A DNA stretch of 64,000 bases from Fidelibacterota bacterium (GCA_004124875.1 SCKJ01000004.1:62001-126000), one strand, 5' to 3'; positions 1-8,655 are shown, counted from the first letter of the stretch. The notes: a model not told the origin generated them from the letters alone. A program made the numbers and translations.

Positions 1-42
1 CAGGGCCAGATATACTATGACGACAATCAGATAGGGTGACAT
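1..42 (-). CDS. 5' end of a membrane protein gene, cut by the window edge
   Basis: On the minus strand an ATG at 42-40 opens a frame that runs off the window; the 14 visible residues (MSPYLIVVIVYLAL) form a hydrophobic start like the first membrane helix of a transporter. The N-termini of sodium:solute symporters (SSS family) look like this, but 14 residues cannot prove a family. It lies downstream of the aminotransferase on the same strand, 57 bases after that gene's stop, so the two may be cotranscribed. The Shine-Dalgarno sequence is weak. Confidence 0.4.
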   Translation of the reverse strand, partial: MSPYLIVVIVYLAL

Positions 43-99
43 AATCGTTTCCAGTCCGTGGTTAGAGAAAGGCTGGCATGCATGCCGGCTCGGACCGCG

Positions 100-1263
100 C
101 TACAGGCGGGCGACTCCATCCTTAATGCGGTGCAGGGCCTCGGTGATATTTTCGACGGAATTGGCATAAGAGAGCCGGATGTACCCCTCTCCCAAGGCCC
201 CGAAGGAGGTGCCGGTAAGCATCGCCACGCCGCATTCCTCCAGGAAGTAGATCTCCAGCTCCTTGCTGGTGCGGCCCAGCGCTGTGATGTTGGGGAAGAC
301 GTAAAAGGCCCCCTCGGGTTGGAGGCAGCTGAAGCCGTCAATTTTATTGAGTCCCGACACAATGAAGTCCCTTCGGCGCTCAAACTCCGCCACCATGGCA
401 CGGACCTCGTCTTGCGGCCCGGTGAGCGCTTCAATGCCGGCGATCTGGGTAAAGCTGGCCGTGCAGGAATTGCTGTTGGTCATCAGCCGTCCGACCCAAA
501 AAGCGAGCTTCTCCGGCATGACGCCATATCCCAGACGCCAGCCCGTCATGGCGTAGATTTTGGAAAATCCGTCAAGCAGTATCAACCGCTCTGCCATGCC
601 GGGGAAGGTGAGCAGCGAGAGATGCTCGCCGCCATAAATAATGCGTGAGTAAATTTCATCGGCCAGGACGATAAAGTCGTGCTCGATGGCCAGTTCGGCA
701 ATGCGGGCCAGCTGCTCGCCCGTCGCCACTGCGCCGGTGGGGTTGGCCGGAGAGTTGAGGATCAGGAATGAGGTCCGGGGCGATATGAGCGTCTCGAGCT
801 CGCTCACATCGATGCCGAAACTGTTTGCTTCCCGCATCGGCAGCGGCACTGCCTTGGCGCCTATCCAGTTGATAACCGATTCATAAATGGGGAAGCCGGG
901 ATTGGGGTAGATGACCTCCTCGCCGGGATTCACGCAGGCCAGCAGCGAAAAAAAGATGATTGGTTTGCCTCCCGGCACCACGACCACCTGGGCGGGGGAG
1001 ACTTCAATGCCCCTGCTGCGGCCGATCTCCGTAGCGATGGCCTCCCTGAGCGCCGGAATTCCGGCTGAGGGACCGTAGTGGGTGTGGCCATCATCCAGCG
1101 CTTTTTTTGCCGCGTCGCGAATATTGGCCGGCGTATCGAAATCGGGCTCGCCAATCTCCAGATGGATAATGGACCGGCCTTCACCCTCCAAGGCCCTGGC
1201 CCTGGCCAGCACTTCAAAGGCCGTTTCGGTGCCCAGCCGTGACATGCTCTCGGCAATTTTCAT
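100..1263 (-). CDS. PLP-dependent aminotransferase, class I/II (aspartate aminotransferase family)
   Basis: Transfers an amino group between an amino acid and a 2-oxo acid using pyridoxal phosphate, in the cytoplasm. The fold-type I signature is visible: IGEPDFDTPANI near the N-terminus, the NSPANPTG motif near residue 180, DEIYS with the PLP-binding Asp/Tyr, and the Schiff-base lysine in GFSKIYAMTGWRLGYG near residue 235. Length (about 387 aa) is normal for the aspartate/aromatic aminotransferase subgroup. I place the start at the ATG giving MKIAESMSRLG because a GGGG tract precedes it at good spacing; an ATG four codons upstream (position 1275) is also possible. Substrate specificity cannot be read from sequence. 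It is divergent from the symporter at 1479, with a roughly 215-base shared promoter region. Confidence 0.93.
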   Translation of the reverse strand: MKIAESMSRLGTETAFEVLARARALEGEGRSIIHLEIGEPDFDTPANIRDAAKKALDDGHTHYGPSAGIPALREAIATEIGRSRGIEVSPAQVVVVPGGKPIIFFSLLACVNPGEEVIYPNPGFPIYESVINWIGAKAVPLPMREANSFGIDVSELETLISPRTSFLILNSPANPTGAVATGEQLARIAELAIEHDFIVLADEIYSRIIYGGEHLSLLTFPGMAERLILLDGFSKIYAMTGWRLGYGVMPEKLAFWVGRLMTNSNSCTASFTQIAGIEALTGPQDEVRAMVAEFERRRDFIVSGLNKIDGFSCLQPEGAFYVFPNITALGRTSKELEIYFLEECGVAMLTGTSFGALGEGYIRLSYANSVENITEALHRIKDGVARL

Positions 1264-1478
1264 GATCAGCCCCATGATGACAGTCGAATCCAGAGATGGA
1301 GATCAGTCCCGGGAAAGTTACGGCTGGGGCGCTGCCGGTGCAGTAAATCCATGGGAGGCGGTCCCGGCTCTGCCGGTTGTCCGCCGTGCCGCCAGTGCGT
1401 ATATTCGCCCTTCGCAACAGAGTCACGGTCATTTCGACACGGATCCATTGGGCCACAAATCCGGAGTATGGGAGCGGC

Positions 1479-2711
1479 ATGAAACTAAAATTACATTGGC
1501 AAATTTTCATTGCTATGGGGGCTGGCACCGCCTTCGCGCTGCTTTTTCCCGAGCAGGTGCCGTACATCGCCCCTCTCGGGGTTATCTTCATGCGTCTGTT
1601 GCGCATGGTCATCGTGCCGCTCATTATGACCTCTATTATTTCAGGGGTAGCCGGGATTGGCGACTCCAGAAGTCTGGGCAGATTGGGCGGTAAGACTTTC
1701 GCCTACTACGCGACCACCAGCATGCTGGCCATCCTCATTGGTCTCTCCGTGACCAACCTCATCCAGCCCGGCGCCGGTGTGGAAATCGCCCAGGAGCAGC
1801 GCATCCATCCGGACGACCTGGAGAAACCGGGTTCGGTCTCCGATATCCTGCTGCGCATCATCCCGCTGAATCCCATTGGCGCCGCCGCAGAGGGGGATGT
1901 GCTCAGCATCATTTTCTTCTCCATCATTTTTGGATTTGCCATTACGCGTCTGCCTGATAAGCACTCCAAGACGCTGCAGAATTTTTTCAATGCCGCCTTC
2001 TCGGCCATGATGACCCTCACCACATCGCTCATCAAGTTGGCCCCGCTGGGCGTGCTGGGACTCATTGCCAACGCCGTGGCGGGCATGGGCTTCGATCTGT
2101 TTGCCGCCGTGGGCAAGTACATGCTCACCATCACCATCGGGCTGTCTATCCACTTTTTGATTGTGCTGCCAGCCATGTTCTACCTGTTTACCAAACGCAA
2201 TCCCCTGGTTCACTACAGGGCGCTCGCTTCGGTGATGGTGTTCGCCTTCTCGTCAAGTTCGTCCGCGGCGACCCTCCCGCTGACGATGAAAACGATGGAA
2301 AATAACGTAGGGGTCTCCAACAAGGTTTCCAGTTTTGTGCTACCCATGGGGGCCACGGTGAACATGGACGGCACCGCGCTTTACGAGATGGCGGGCGTGC
2401 TGTTTATCGCCCAGGCGCTGGGCATTGACTTAACCCTGACCCAGCAGATTATCATGGCGGTAACGGCGCTGCTGGCCTCAGTAGGGGCGGCTGCTGTGCC
2501 ATCGGCGGGGCTGGTCATGATATTCATCGTCCTCGAGGCGGTAAACATTACCACGCCGGCCGCCTATGCGATGGTCGGGGTCATGCTGGGCGTCGACCGT
2601 CCCCTGGACATGTTCAGAACAGTGGTCAACGTGACCTCGGATTCGATTGGTGCTGCCATCATCGCCCAATCCGAAGGTGAGCAGCTCACTTATAAATCGA
2701 CGGCCAAGTAG
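1479..2711 (+). CDS. Dicarboxylate/amino acid:cation symporter (DAACS, GltP/DctA family)
   Basis: Inner-membrane secondary transporter coupling uptake of an acidic amino acid or C4-dicarboxylate to sodium or proton entry. The serine-rich re-entrant loop (FSSSSSAATLPLTMKTM) is followed by the ion and substrate site NMDGTALYE and the second hairpin (AAVPSAGLVMIFIVLEA). About eight hydrophobic segments span 410 residues, the usual family size. The frame is open 34 codons further upstream, but the ATG at 1479 has a GGAG ribosome-binding site and starts directly in the first hydrophobic region, so I use it. It is a single-gene unit with no obvious T-run terminator after it. Confidence 0.92.
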   Translation: MKLKLHWQIFIAMGAGTAFALLFPEQVPYIAPLGVIFMRLLRMVIVPLIMTSIISGVAGIGDSRSLGRLGGKTFAYYATTSMLAILIGLSVTNLIQPGAGVEIAQEQRIHPDDLEKPGSVSDILLRIIPLNPIGAAAEGDVLSIIFFSIIFGFAITRLPDKHSKTLQNFFNAAFSAMMTLTTSLIKLAPLGVLGLIANAVAGMGFDLFAAVGKYMLTITIGLSIHFLIVLPAMFYLFTKRNPLVHYRALASVMVFAFSSSSSAATLPLTMKTMENNVGVSNKVSSFVLPMGATVNMDGTALYEMAGVLFIAQALGIDLTLTQQIIMAVTALLASVGAAAVPSAGLVMIFIVLEAVNITTPAAYAMVGVMLGVDRPLDMFRTVVNVTSDSIGAAIIAQSEGEQLTYKSTAK

Positions 2712-2791
2712 GTCCGTGCCGACGAATACAACCGGTATTGCTTGACGGTGATTGAGGTGCGCACTAACTTGAGAACAAGGCAATGATTTAC

Positions 2792-2965
2792 TATTGCCCG
2801 TGAGTGGCAGACTAACTCAGATCCTACAATCTGATTAAATGGGGCGCCATATTCGGTTAAGGCAGCGCAGGCCTTTCCTCCGGGATTAAGGAAACCTGTT
2901 TTAATTGAGAGGGGCCCACCGTTCCTTAAAGAACGGATCTGAGTTACGAGCGCTCACGGGCATTA
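2792..2965. repeat. Imperfect inverted-repeat element in the intergenic region, about 175 bp
   Basis: The 362-base gap between the symporter and the protease contains two complementary arms. The left arm (2792-2824) includes GCCCGTGAG and TAACTCAGATCC. The right arm (2935-2965) carries GGATCTGAGTTA and CTCACGGGC, their reverse complements, with a two-base length difference between the blocks. The interior (about 110 bases) holds a smaller TTTCCT/AGGAAA hairpin. No open frame of note is inside. It could be a MITE-like element, a structured RNA or a large transcription terminator; no second copy was noticed in this window. Confidence 0.6.
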
Positions 2966-3006
2966 TTTTTTAAGTAAAATAGACCTTCTATGCGCCAGTT
3001 GGCGGA

Positions 3007-3029
3007 CTGACGCCTGACAACTGACGACT
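3007..3029. repeat. Heptamer tandem repeat (CTGACNN), left copy
   Basis: Three consecutive 7-base units (CTGACGC, CTGACAA, CTGACGA) followed by CT. The 16-mer CTGACAACTGACGACT at 3014-3029 recurs exactly at 10051-10066 in the same orientation. It lies just beyond the 3' end of the secreted protease gene. Confidence 0.8.
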
Positions 3030-3073
3030 ACTTCAGCAAAACCATGCTTCGAGAGCCTCAGCATGACCAGTGG

Positions 3074-4864
3074 CTATTTAAGTAAAATCATCTTGATCGA
3101 CTTGACGTATTTCGGCGTTACCAGCCGGGCAATGTACAGGCCGCTCGGCACAGGCCTGCCGGTTGCATCCCGGCCGTGCCAGAGGGCGGCATGGTATCCG
3201 GGGGCCATATGGCCCTCAGCCAACCGCACCACTTCACGCCCCAGCAGATTGTAAATCACCAGCCGCACCTCCGCCGGCTCCGGCAGGTCGTACCTAATAG
3301 TGGCGGTGGGGTTAAACGGGTTGGGGTAGGCGTTGTGCAGGGCGTAGACGGATGGGAGGGCGGGGTCGGTCTCCTCAACTTCCTCTGCTTCGGCGTCAGC
3401 AAATTGCTGCACAGAGGCCGATGGCCCCGAAGCGCCGATGGTGATGCCACCCACCGGGATGTGGAAGGTAATAGCCTTGCTGATCGTTACCGCTTCATTA
3501 TAATAGCCTGTGACGACACTGATGGTTTCCCCGGCCGCCGCCGCCGATACGGCCTCCCCGATGGTGTCATAGGGTCGAAAGACAGTGCCGTCCTCTGTGG
3601 CAATGTCATGCCCCGCGTCGGCGTAGGTGATATTGGCGCCGGGAAAGTTTTGGATAGCAGCTTCAAATTCATTATTTTCAAAGCCGGTGCCATAATTCTG
3701 AAAATGATCGAAAGTCTGACATGCGCCGTCTGTGAGTACGCCGATGGTTAAATTGGTACCGTTTACTATAATTGGTCCGCCGGATACACCATCTTTAACA
3801 TCTACTTGCAGAATCCAGTATACATCGTTGGCACTGTCATAATTTTCATCATCAGCAACAGCTGATGCCGTAGCGGTTTGCTGCGTTTTGTTAAGTGATC
3901 CAGCAGCATCTCCATAACCGGTAATGCGTAATGTGCTAGGGTCACTATCAATGGACATGCGGTAGAACGCTAACTGGGCCTCAACCGGAAGCAAGCCGGT
4001 ATTTGAATTGGAATAACAGTCAAAGACCGCCCAATCCTTGCCAAAGTGATTGAAGCCAACATCATCATCTGATACAATGCTGGATGCGATCACGCTATAT
4101 TGGCTGTCCGGATGTGAGAAATTGGGGGTGCCATCAGCGTCTGAGGCGCGCACATTAAATTCCAGAACAACGAGGTCGCTGGTCGGCTGTGCACAGTGCC
4201 CGGCAGTCAGATGAGCCCCATTGGAGGCGATCCATCCGGTGCACCAGGCGAGTGAGTCGCCCGAGACGACCTGGACTGTACGCCCGATTGCAGCGTCGGT
4301 CGATGGTACACGATCATCAGTACCACATATTTCTTGAATGGCCGTCGATTTGCTCATTCTAGCATCGGTTTGAACCTGGGGTATCCCTGCCATTACTTCC
4401 TTTGTTTCGAAAAATATTCCTCTGTCACCTGGGGCCACATGCAGCTCTATTTCAATCGCTTCCCCATTGAAAAAGGCTGAAGAATTGCGCCATTGGGAGA
4501 TGCTTGTTGCATCCAGACGTTGAGTAGCGCCATCCTCCAGTGAAGTCATTAAGATGTAGCTGCTTGTCGGGTCGGCTGAAATATCGACGCTGTCCAAATT
4601 GGAAACGGGTGGAGTATACAGATCGGCAAGGTGATAGGAGTTGAATACCAACCGGAGCCAAGACGCACCGGGTATCCGAATGACATCCTTGAAGGCCAAT
4701 CTAGCCTGAGCGCCAGGCTCCGTTGCGCCATCGTGGTTGCCGGAGTTCAAGAAATACGCCTCCCTATGGAATGGCGTTTTGGGTGATTGGGCCATCAACA
4801 GTATAGGGAGCAAGGTCACTAGGCCAAATTTTGCGTAATTCATAACGAAATATGTGTATTTCAT
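3074..4864 (-). CDS. Secreted trypsin-like serine protease with type IX-like C-terminal sorting tail
   Basis: A 596-residue exported protein. An N-terminal hydrophobic stretch (GLVTLLPILLMAQ) acts as signal peptide. The S1 protease core carries the triad in order: His223 in LTAGHC, Asp277 in KDWAVFDC, and Ser361 in DGVSGGPI. After the protease domain, residues about 405-460 (ATEDGTVFRPYDTIGEA and following) resemble a right-handed beta-helix stretch. The last 85 residues are a T9SS/FlgD-like Ig tail with YPNPFNPTATIRYDLP, VRLVIYNLLGREV, GLYIARL and a basic end (KMILLK). In known systems such tails direct passage through the type IX secretion system; no T9SS machinery is in the window. It is last in the AT-richer island, 85 bases after the lipoprotein gene. 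Substrate unknown. Confidence 0.9.
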   Translation of the reverse strand: MKYTYFVMNYAKFGLVTLLPILLMAQSPKTPFHREAYFLNSGNHDGATEPGAQARLAFKDVIRIPGASWLRLVFNSYHLADLYTPPVSNLDSVDISADPTSSYILMTSLEDGATQRLDATSISQWRNSSAFFNGEAIEIELHVAPGDRGIFFETKEVMAGIPQVQTDARMSKSTAIQEICGTDDRVPSTDAAIGRTVQVVSGDSLAWCTGWIASNGAHLTAGHCAQPTSDLVVLEFNVRASDADGTPNFSHPDSQYSVIASSIVSDDDVGFNHFGKDWAVFDCYSNSNTGLLPVEAQLAFYRMSIDSDPSTLRITGYGDAAGSLNKTQQTATASAVADDENYDSANDVYWILQVDVKDGVSGGPIIVNGTNLTIGVLTDGACQTFDHFQNYGTGFENNEFEAAIQNFPGANITYADAGHDIATEDGTVFRPYDTIGEAVSAAAAGETISVVTGYYNEAVTISKAITFHIPVGGITIGASGPSASVQQFADAEAEEVEETDPALPSVYALHNAYPNPFNPTATIRYDLPEPAEVRLVIYNLLGREVVRLAEGHMAPGYHAALWHGRDATGRPVPSGLYIARLVTPKYVKSIKMILLK

Positions 4865-4949
4865 TTTACCGCCATTTAATTCTACGATTATGTGAATTGC
4901 GACCCATTTGTAAATTTCACCAACATTGACGCAAACCTTATCAATTGAG

Positions 4950-5792
4950 CTAATCGGAACTGAAGGTTATCAAGTAGGCGCCGTCCGAACTGCTAAATTT
5001 TAGTTGGCTACCGGTAATTGTGTATAACTTTTCACCTTTCATTACATCACTATAATGCTGCTCAAGTGGCCCTCCTATTGGTCCACAGCCTGATGATGAA
5101 CTACCAAAGCCAAAGAAGATGATCTTTCCCATTTCGTTTATTTCATACACGCCAAAATATGTGTTACAAAGCAGCTGGCCTCCAGTAATTAATTCCCGGC
5201 GAAACTCGATAGTGAAAATGGGACTATAATTGCTGGTCTTCACATAGGTCGTATCACCCTGTTGGATAACCATCAGTTGCGTATCGCTGGTTGGAATGAC
5301 CACCATTTCAGGGCTTTGGAGCAGGTCCATCTTCCAAACATGGTCCAGCAATGCCTCCTCTATAAGCCCGTTATGGAAATAGATAATATTCCCATTGTCG
5401 TCGGAGAGACGCAGAGAACTGCCAGTCACCACGTAGCTGGTGACAGTGTTAAGGGCATCCGGGAACAGGCAAGTAAATGAGGGACCGCTGCACGAATATC
5501 CTGTTGGCTCCGAGAGGCTGATGTCGAGGGTATTGCGCCCTGTAATCTCGTAGCTGCCCTTGTGATCGCGATCTCCGCCTGCAAAACCCGACACCTGCAT
5601 ATCGCTTCCGAACCAGATGTTGCCGTAGCCCCCGCCCGTAGCTGTAACGAATGTCGCTTCCGGTGTCACCAATGAATCGGTGATCCACACAACATCCAGC
5701 AGCGCCTCATCGAGCCCCCATTCCTCATCCGCGCAGCCGGTCCCGGCTAGAGACAACAGGATGAGCGGTATTATGGCGGTAAATTTTTTCAT
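4950..5792 (-). CDS. Lipoprotein with two META (HslJ-like) domains
   Basis: Predicted lipoprotein of about 280 residues. The start MKKFTAIIPLILL gives a classic signal peptide ending in the lipobox LAGTGC; it is preceded by AAAGGAAC, whereas the longer frame (to 5849) has no signal peptide. The protein is an internal duplication: each half begins EALLDxVW and ends with a YxxTGSxLxxSxxxGxxxxF strand pair typical of META/HslJ domains, and the second half also has the LLCNTYFGVYE-like core. Function unknown; META domains occur in envelope stress and inhibitor-resistance proteins, but nothing here fixes a role. Its ribosome-binding site begins at the stop codon of the NHL gene, ten bases upstream, so it is probably translated from the same mRNA. 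Confidence 0.75.
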   Translation of the reverse strand: MKKFTAIIPLILLSLAGTGCADEEWGLDEALLDVVWITDSLVTPEATFVTATGGGYGNIWFGSDMQVSGFAGGDRDHKGSYEITGRNTLDISLSEPTGYSCSGPSFTCLFPDALNTVTSYVVTGSSLRLSDDNGNIIYFHNGLIEEALLDHVWKMDLLQSPEMVVIPTSDTQLMVIQQGDTTYVKTSNYSPIFTIEFRRELITGGQLLCNTYFGVYEINEMGKIIFFGFGSSSSGCGPIGGPLEQHYSDVMKGEKLYTITGSQLKFSSSDGAYLITFSSD

Positions 5793-5802
5793 GGTTGTTC
5801 CT

Positions 5803-6684
5803 TTACTGCAGGGTGACCAGCACCAGCACCAGGCCCCGGCCCGATTCAAGGGCGCTCATGGCTTTGCCGATCACGGCCCCTTGCGCCTGGGCGTGGTCGG
5901 AAACTCGCATCACGTGCCCCGGCGTGTCGGATGTGGAGTTGTCACCGTTGGCAGGATTTTTCCGCACGGCAATGCCGGATAGTCCGCTCAGGTCGTTATA
6001 GGTGGCCCCTGTGGAAGGGTTGTAGAGTGAAGAGATCGACAGCAGGTGCTGACCGCTTACGGTGAGCTTGATTACTTGCTCCAATGAGTTGTCGATGACC
6101 CACAGGTGGTCATCGCTTGGGTCGGTGTTACCCCGGTCATCGACATCCAGCGCCTTGGGACTTGATAACACAGTTTCACCAAGCGATGTAAAAGAGGAGG
6201 ATGTTATTTCTTCATTGGCAGCGTCGTAAAAGAGCTGGACCACGCGACCGTTATAGGTGTCGGCTACGTATAGGTTCCCCAAGCCATCGGTAACTACTGC
6301 ACCAGGATGGGCAAATTGCCCATTGCCGGACCCATACCCCCCAAAGCCCTTCGCCCACGTTTTGTAGTTCCCATAAACAATGCGACACCACGCAGGATCT
6401 ACAATAAAGGCAAGCAGACTCTGGCTGCCAATATATACAACTGACCCATCATAAGGTGTATTGAATAAGTTTTTATCGGGATCTCCGCTATGAATATAAT
6501 CCAGATTCAAGATGTACTGGGCGGCGTCAAAATAGAAAGGTTGCAAGAATGACGCATTTTGACCGGCGACCGGCTTAACTGCGCACATTACTAAAAAAAA
6601 CACAGCAACTGAACGGGCAGAACGGAACCATCGATGAACCCACGGACTGGCTAACCGCATGTCGGCCTTCAATCTGCCATTCAT
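5803..6684 (-). CDS. Exported NHL-repeat protein with a foreign C-terminal tail (probable chimera)
   Basis: The start at 6684 (MNGRLKADMRLAS) has GAGG at good spacing and leads into a signal peptide ending near KPVAGQ; the frame continues upstream to a TTG at 6738. Residues about 90-250 contain NHL beta-propeller repeats (GNGQFAHPGAVVTDGLGNLYVADT, NGRVVQLF, LSGIAVRKNP), too few for a full six-blade propeller. The last about 40 residues (DTPGHVMRVSDHAQAQGAVI and on to LVLVLVTLQ) do not continue the propeller. They resemble the C-terminal end of tail-fibre/adhesin-like proteins of FCB bacteria, from recall of the family. Base composition jumps from AT-rich to GC-rich at about 5935-5945, exactly at this junction. 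I infer a fusion by deletion or recombination. Confidence 0.75.
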   Translation of the reverse strand: MNGRLKADMRLASPWVHRWFRSARSVAVFFLVMCAVKPVAGQNASFLQPFYFDAAQYILNLDYIHSGDPDKNLFNTPYDGSVVYIGSQSLLAFIVDPAWCRIVYGNYKTWAKGFGGYGSGNGQFAHPGAVVTDGLGNLYVADTYNGRVVQLFYDAANEEITSSSFTSLGETVLSSPKALDVDDRGNTDPSDDHLWVIDNSLEQVIKLTVSGQHLLSISSLYNPSTGATYNDLSGLSGIAVRKNPANGDNSTSDTPGHVMRVSDHAQAQGAVIGKAMSALESGRGLVLVLVTLQ

Positions 6685-6798
6685 CTTGCTGCCTCGCGCG
6701 AGGTGTGTATCTCCATCCATTTCTTTATCGTTTCCCAAGATATCGTCCCATTTATATTTCTACGATTTGATCAGTGGAAATAATCCTGTTTGATTGGC

Positions 6799-7866
6799 TT
6801 AGGGTCGGTTCGGTATTTCTTCCAGGATCACTTTCCCATCCCGCTCTACCACAATTATCTTATTATTGCCAATCCATTTGCTGGGCAACCCTTCGAACTC
6901 CTTGATCACACGCCTGGTTTCTACATCAAAAAGAAAATGTTTTATGGATTCTCCTTGGACTATCTGGACCAGGTAATTGACTTTAGATGCCCCTCTTACG
7001 GGCGGTGGACTATCATACGTAGTGGTTCTGATGAGCAAAATTGATTTTCTCCCATTTATCCAATCCACAATATTGATAATCGTACCCCGCGCAACAATTT
7101 GGGGGAACTGCATTTGACGCTCATTTAAAAAAACCTCATTCGTTGCAGTGTCATAAATTTGGCGTTTATGACTTATCATAGGATCGTACCGGAGAAAATA
7201 ATATTGCCCATCAGGTGAAAAGTCTATTCCGGCATAATCAGTAGAATCTATCACGCCACTCTCACTGCTATATCGTAGGACATCCAAGCTTTGCGTAAAG
7301 TAGAGGTTGTTATCGAACTCTGCCCACTTTAGACGTTGGGCATATCTGGAAATCCTCCTTCTCTCGCCAGTCTCGAGATCGTAAATCCAAAGACCTGTAG
7401 GGGATTTATACGTATAGTCGGCATCATTGAGGTCATATGTTACGTAGGCGATCTTATTTCCATCGGGGCTCCAGGCAAATTTTAGGCCATCCTCAAGAGT
7501 ATGCAGTAACTCGCCATCGGGAGAGATCACCCGGATATAGGCTTTCCCCCAAACGTCAGGTCTCCCTTGGTGGCGTGCTTCAGCTGTATGGAATTGACCG
7601 GATTTTTTTTCGGCAAAGGCCAGCAATCCGCCATTGGGTGCAATTTTTAAGTATTGATGCCTTTTGTATCTCAGCGTAAAGATCAGGGATTCTTCACCCG
7701 TGTTGATGTCCAGTTTATAGAGTTTGCCTTTGCGGAAGGATACAAGCAGGGGAGTGGCGTCGCCCTGCAAGGCACCGGCAGGTATGCTTGATGAAATTTT
7801 CCGGGGCGCGGGTTGAGAATAAAGCATAAGACCCATTAGAGAGGCAAGTAGTACCATATTTTTCAT
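6799..7866 (-). CDS. Exported PD40/TolB-like beta-propeller protein
   Basis: A 355-residue protein starting at MKNMVLLASLMGLM (GAGG ribosome-binding site about ten bases upstream; an 11-codon extension to 7899 lacks one). A short signal peptide ends near LYSQPA. The body is a series of WD40-like PD40 blades: LYKLDINTGEESLIF, YLKIAPNGGLLAFA, YIRVISPDGELLHTL, FAWSPDGNKIAYV, LWIYDLETGERRRIS, GIDFSPDGQYYFLR. Such propellers in the periplasm bind proteins or glycans; the SPDG motifs are the typical blade corners. There is no catalytic domain, so it is not a prolyl oligopeptidase. It lies between the M74 endopeptidase (36 bases upstream) and the NHL gene. Specific role unknown. Confidence 0.8.
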   Translation of the reverse strand: MKNMVLLASLMGLMLYSQPAPRKISSSIPAGALQGDATPLLVSFRKGKLYKLDINTGEESLIFTLRYKRHQYLKIAPNGGLLAFAEKKSGQFHTAEARHQGRPDVWGKAYIRVISPDGELLHTLEDGLKFAWSPDGNKIAYVTYDLNDADYTYKSPTGLWIYDLETGERRRISRYAQRLKWAEFDNNLYFTQSLDVLRYSSESGVIDSTDYAGIDFSPDGQYYFLRYDPMISHKRQIYDTATNEVFLNERQMQFPQIVARGTIINIVDWINGRKSILLIRTTTYDSPPPVRGASKVNYLVQIVQGESIKHFLFDVETRRVIKEFEGLPSKWIGNNKIIVVERDGKVILEEIPNRP

Positions 7867-7902
7867 TTTATCATTCCTCACCCTTGTACTGGAGAACAAT
7901 TA

Positions 7903-8655
7903 TTAATTGCCGGTCCCATCCGGATCTATTATTCTCACGTGAAAATGGTTGTAATGGTCAACACGGTAAATAATCTGCGGAAGAGGTTCAGTTCTTGCCG
8001 AAATGCCTACATTCGGATGCACGTAAACCAAGGCTATGGGTATCTGTGTTTCGATTAGGAGGTTTATCATCTTCACCGTCCCTGTTACATCATACTCGTC
8101 ATAATTGGTTCCAATATCTAATCTGTCCTCAGCACCATCCTTCCTCAAATATCGAATATCTACATCCAGACCATTTTGATGAGAATCATGAGGCTGCCAA
8201 TCTCCTCCCGCCTTTAAGCTTAAATCCCCAAAACCTATTCTGGCAAGCCCCCCATCCTTCGATGATCTTCCGCCGCCTTCCAGCATGTTAATTAATGTCA
8301 GGGTACCCCAATCGTCAAAATACTCCACCACAGTGTCAGGGCCATAGTAATGGTAGTATCCCTCGCCTGCATCGGGCATATTCAGGCCACCTTCAAGCCA
8401 GCCGCTTGTTGGGGTGCCATGGGCAATACTGGGGTCAGCATCTACCGAGTCAACGTCAAAGCCGTATTCGGCATTCGCAGGGTTTGTCTCAACTGCATCA
8501 CTAATATTGTCACCGTCACTATCCCAGTATGGGTTGAGGTCAGCTGGAATTACTGGCTGGAGTTCACATTCCGATCCTAACGTCAGAGACAATAAGGTAA
8601 TAACAGCGGCCCATTCCCATATCTTTATCTTAACTCGGGGGATCTGACGCCTCAT
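7903..8655 (-). CDS. Exported M74 (MepA-like) murein endopeptidase with a calcium-binding-like motif
   Basis: A 250-residue protein. Its start overlaps the stop of the preceding gene as ATGA (8655-8652), which decides the start against a longer frame. An N-terminal hydrophobic stretch (EWAAVITLLSLTLGS) is a signal peptide without a proper lipobox. Residues about 40-70 hold a thrombospondin type-3-like acidic repeat (YWDSDGDNISDAVETN). The catalytic region shows the LAS-family zinc pattern HDSHQNGLDVDIRYL and a C-terminal HYNHFHVRI, which match the penicillin-insensitive D-alanyl-D-alanine endopeptidase MepA. Predicted role: cleavage of cross-links in peptidoglycan in the periplasm or outside the cell. 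Most MepA relatives stand alone; here it is coupled to an NTF2-like gene in a secreted-protein island. Confidence 0.82.
   Translation of the reverse strand: MRRQIPRVKIKIWEWAAVITLLSLTLGSECELQPVIPADLNPYWDSDGDNISDAVETNPANAEYGFDVDSVDADPSIAHGTPTSGWLEGGLNMPDAGEGYYHYYGPDTVVEYFDDWGTLTLINMLEGGGRSSKDGGLARIGFGDLSLKAGGDWQPHDSHQNGLDVDIRYLRKDGAEDRLDIGTNYDEYDVTGTVKMINLLIETQIPIALVYVHPNVGISARTEPLPQIIYRVDHYNHFHVRIIDPDGTGN

Noticed and set aside
1641-2213. Long antisense reading frames inside the symporter gene (minus strand)
   Set aside because: GC-rich third positions keep opposite frames open; compositionally biased products with no domain, overlapping a clear gene.
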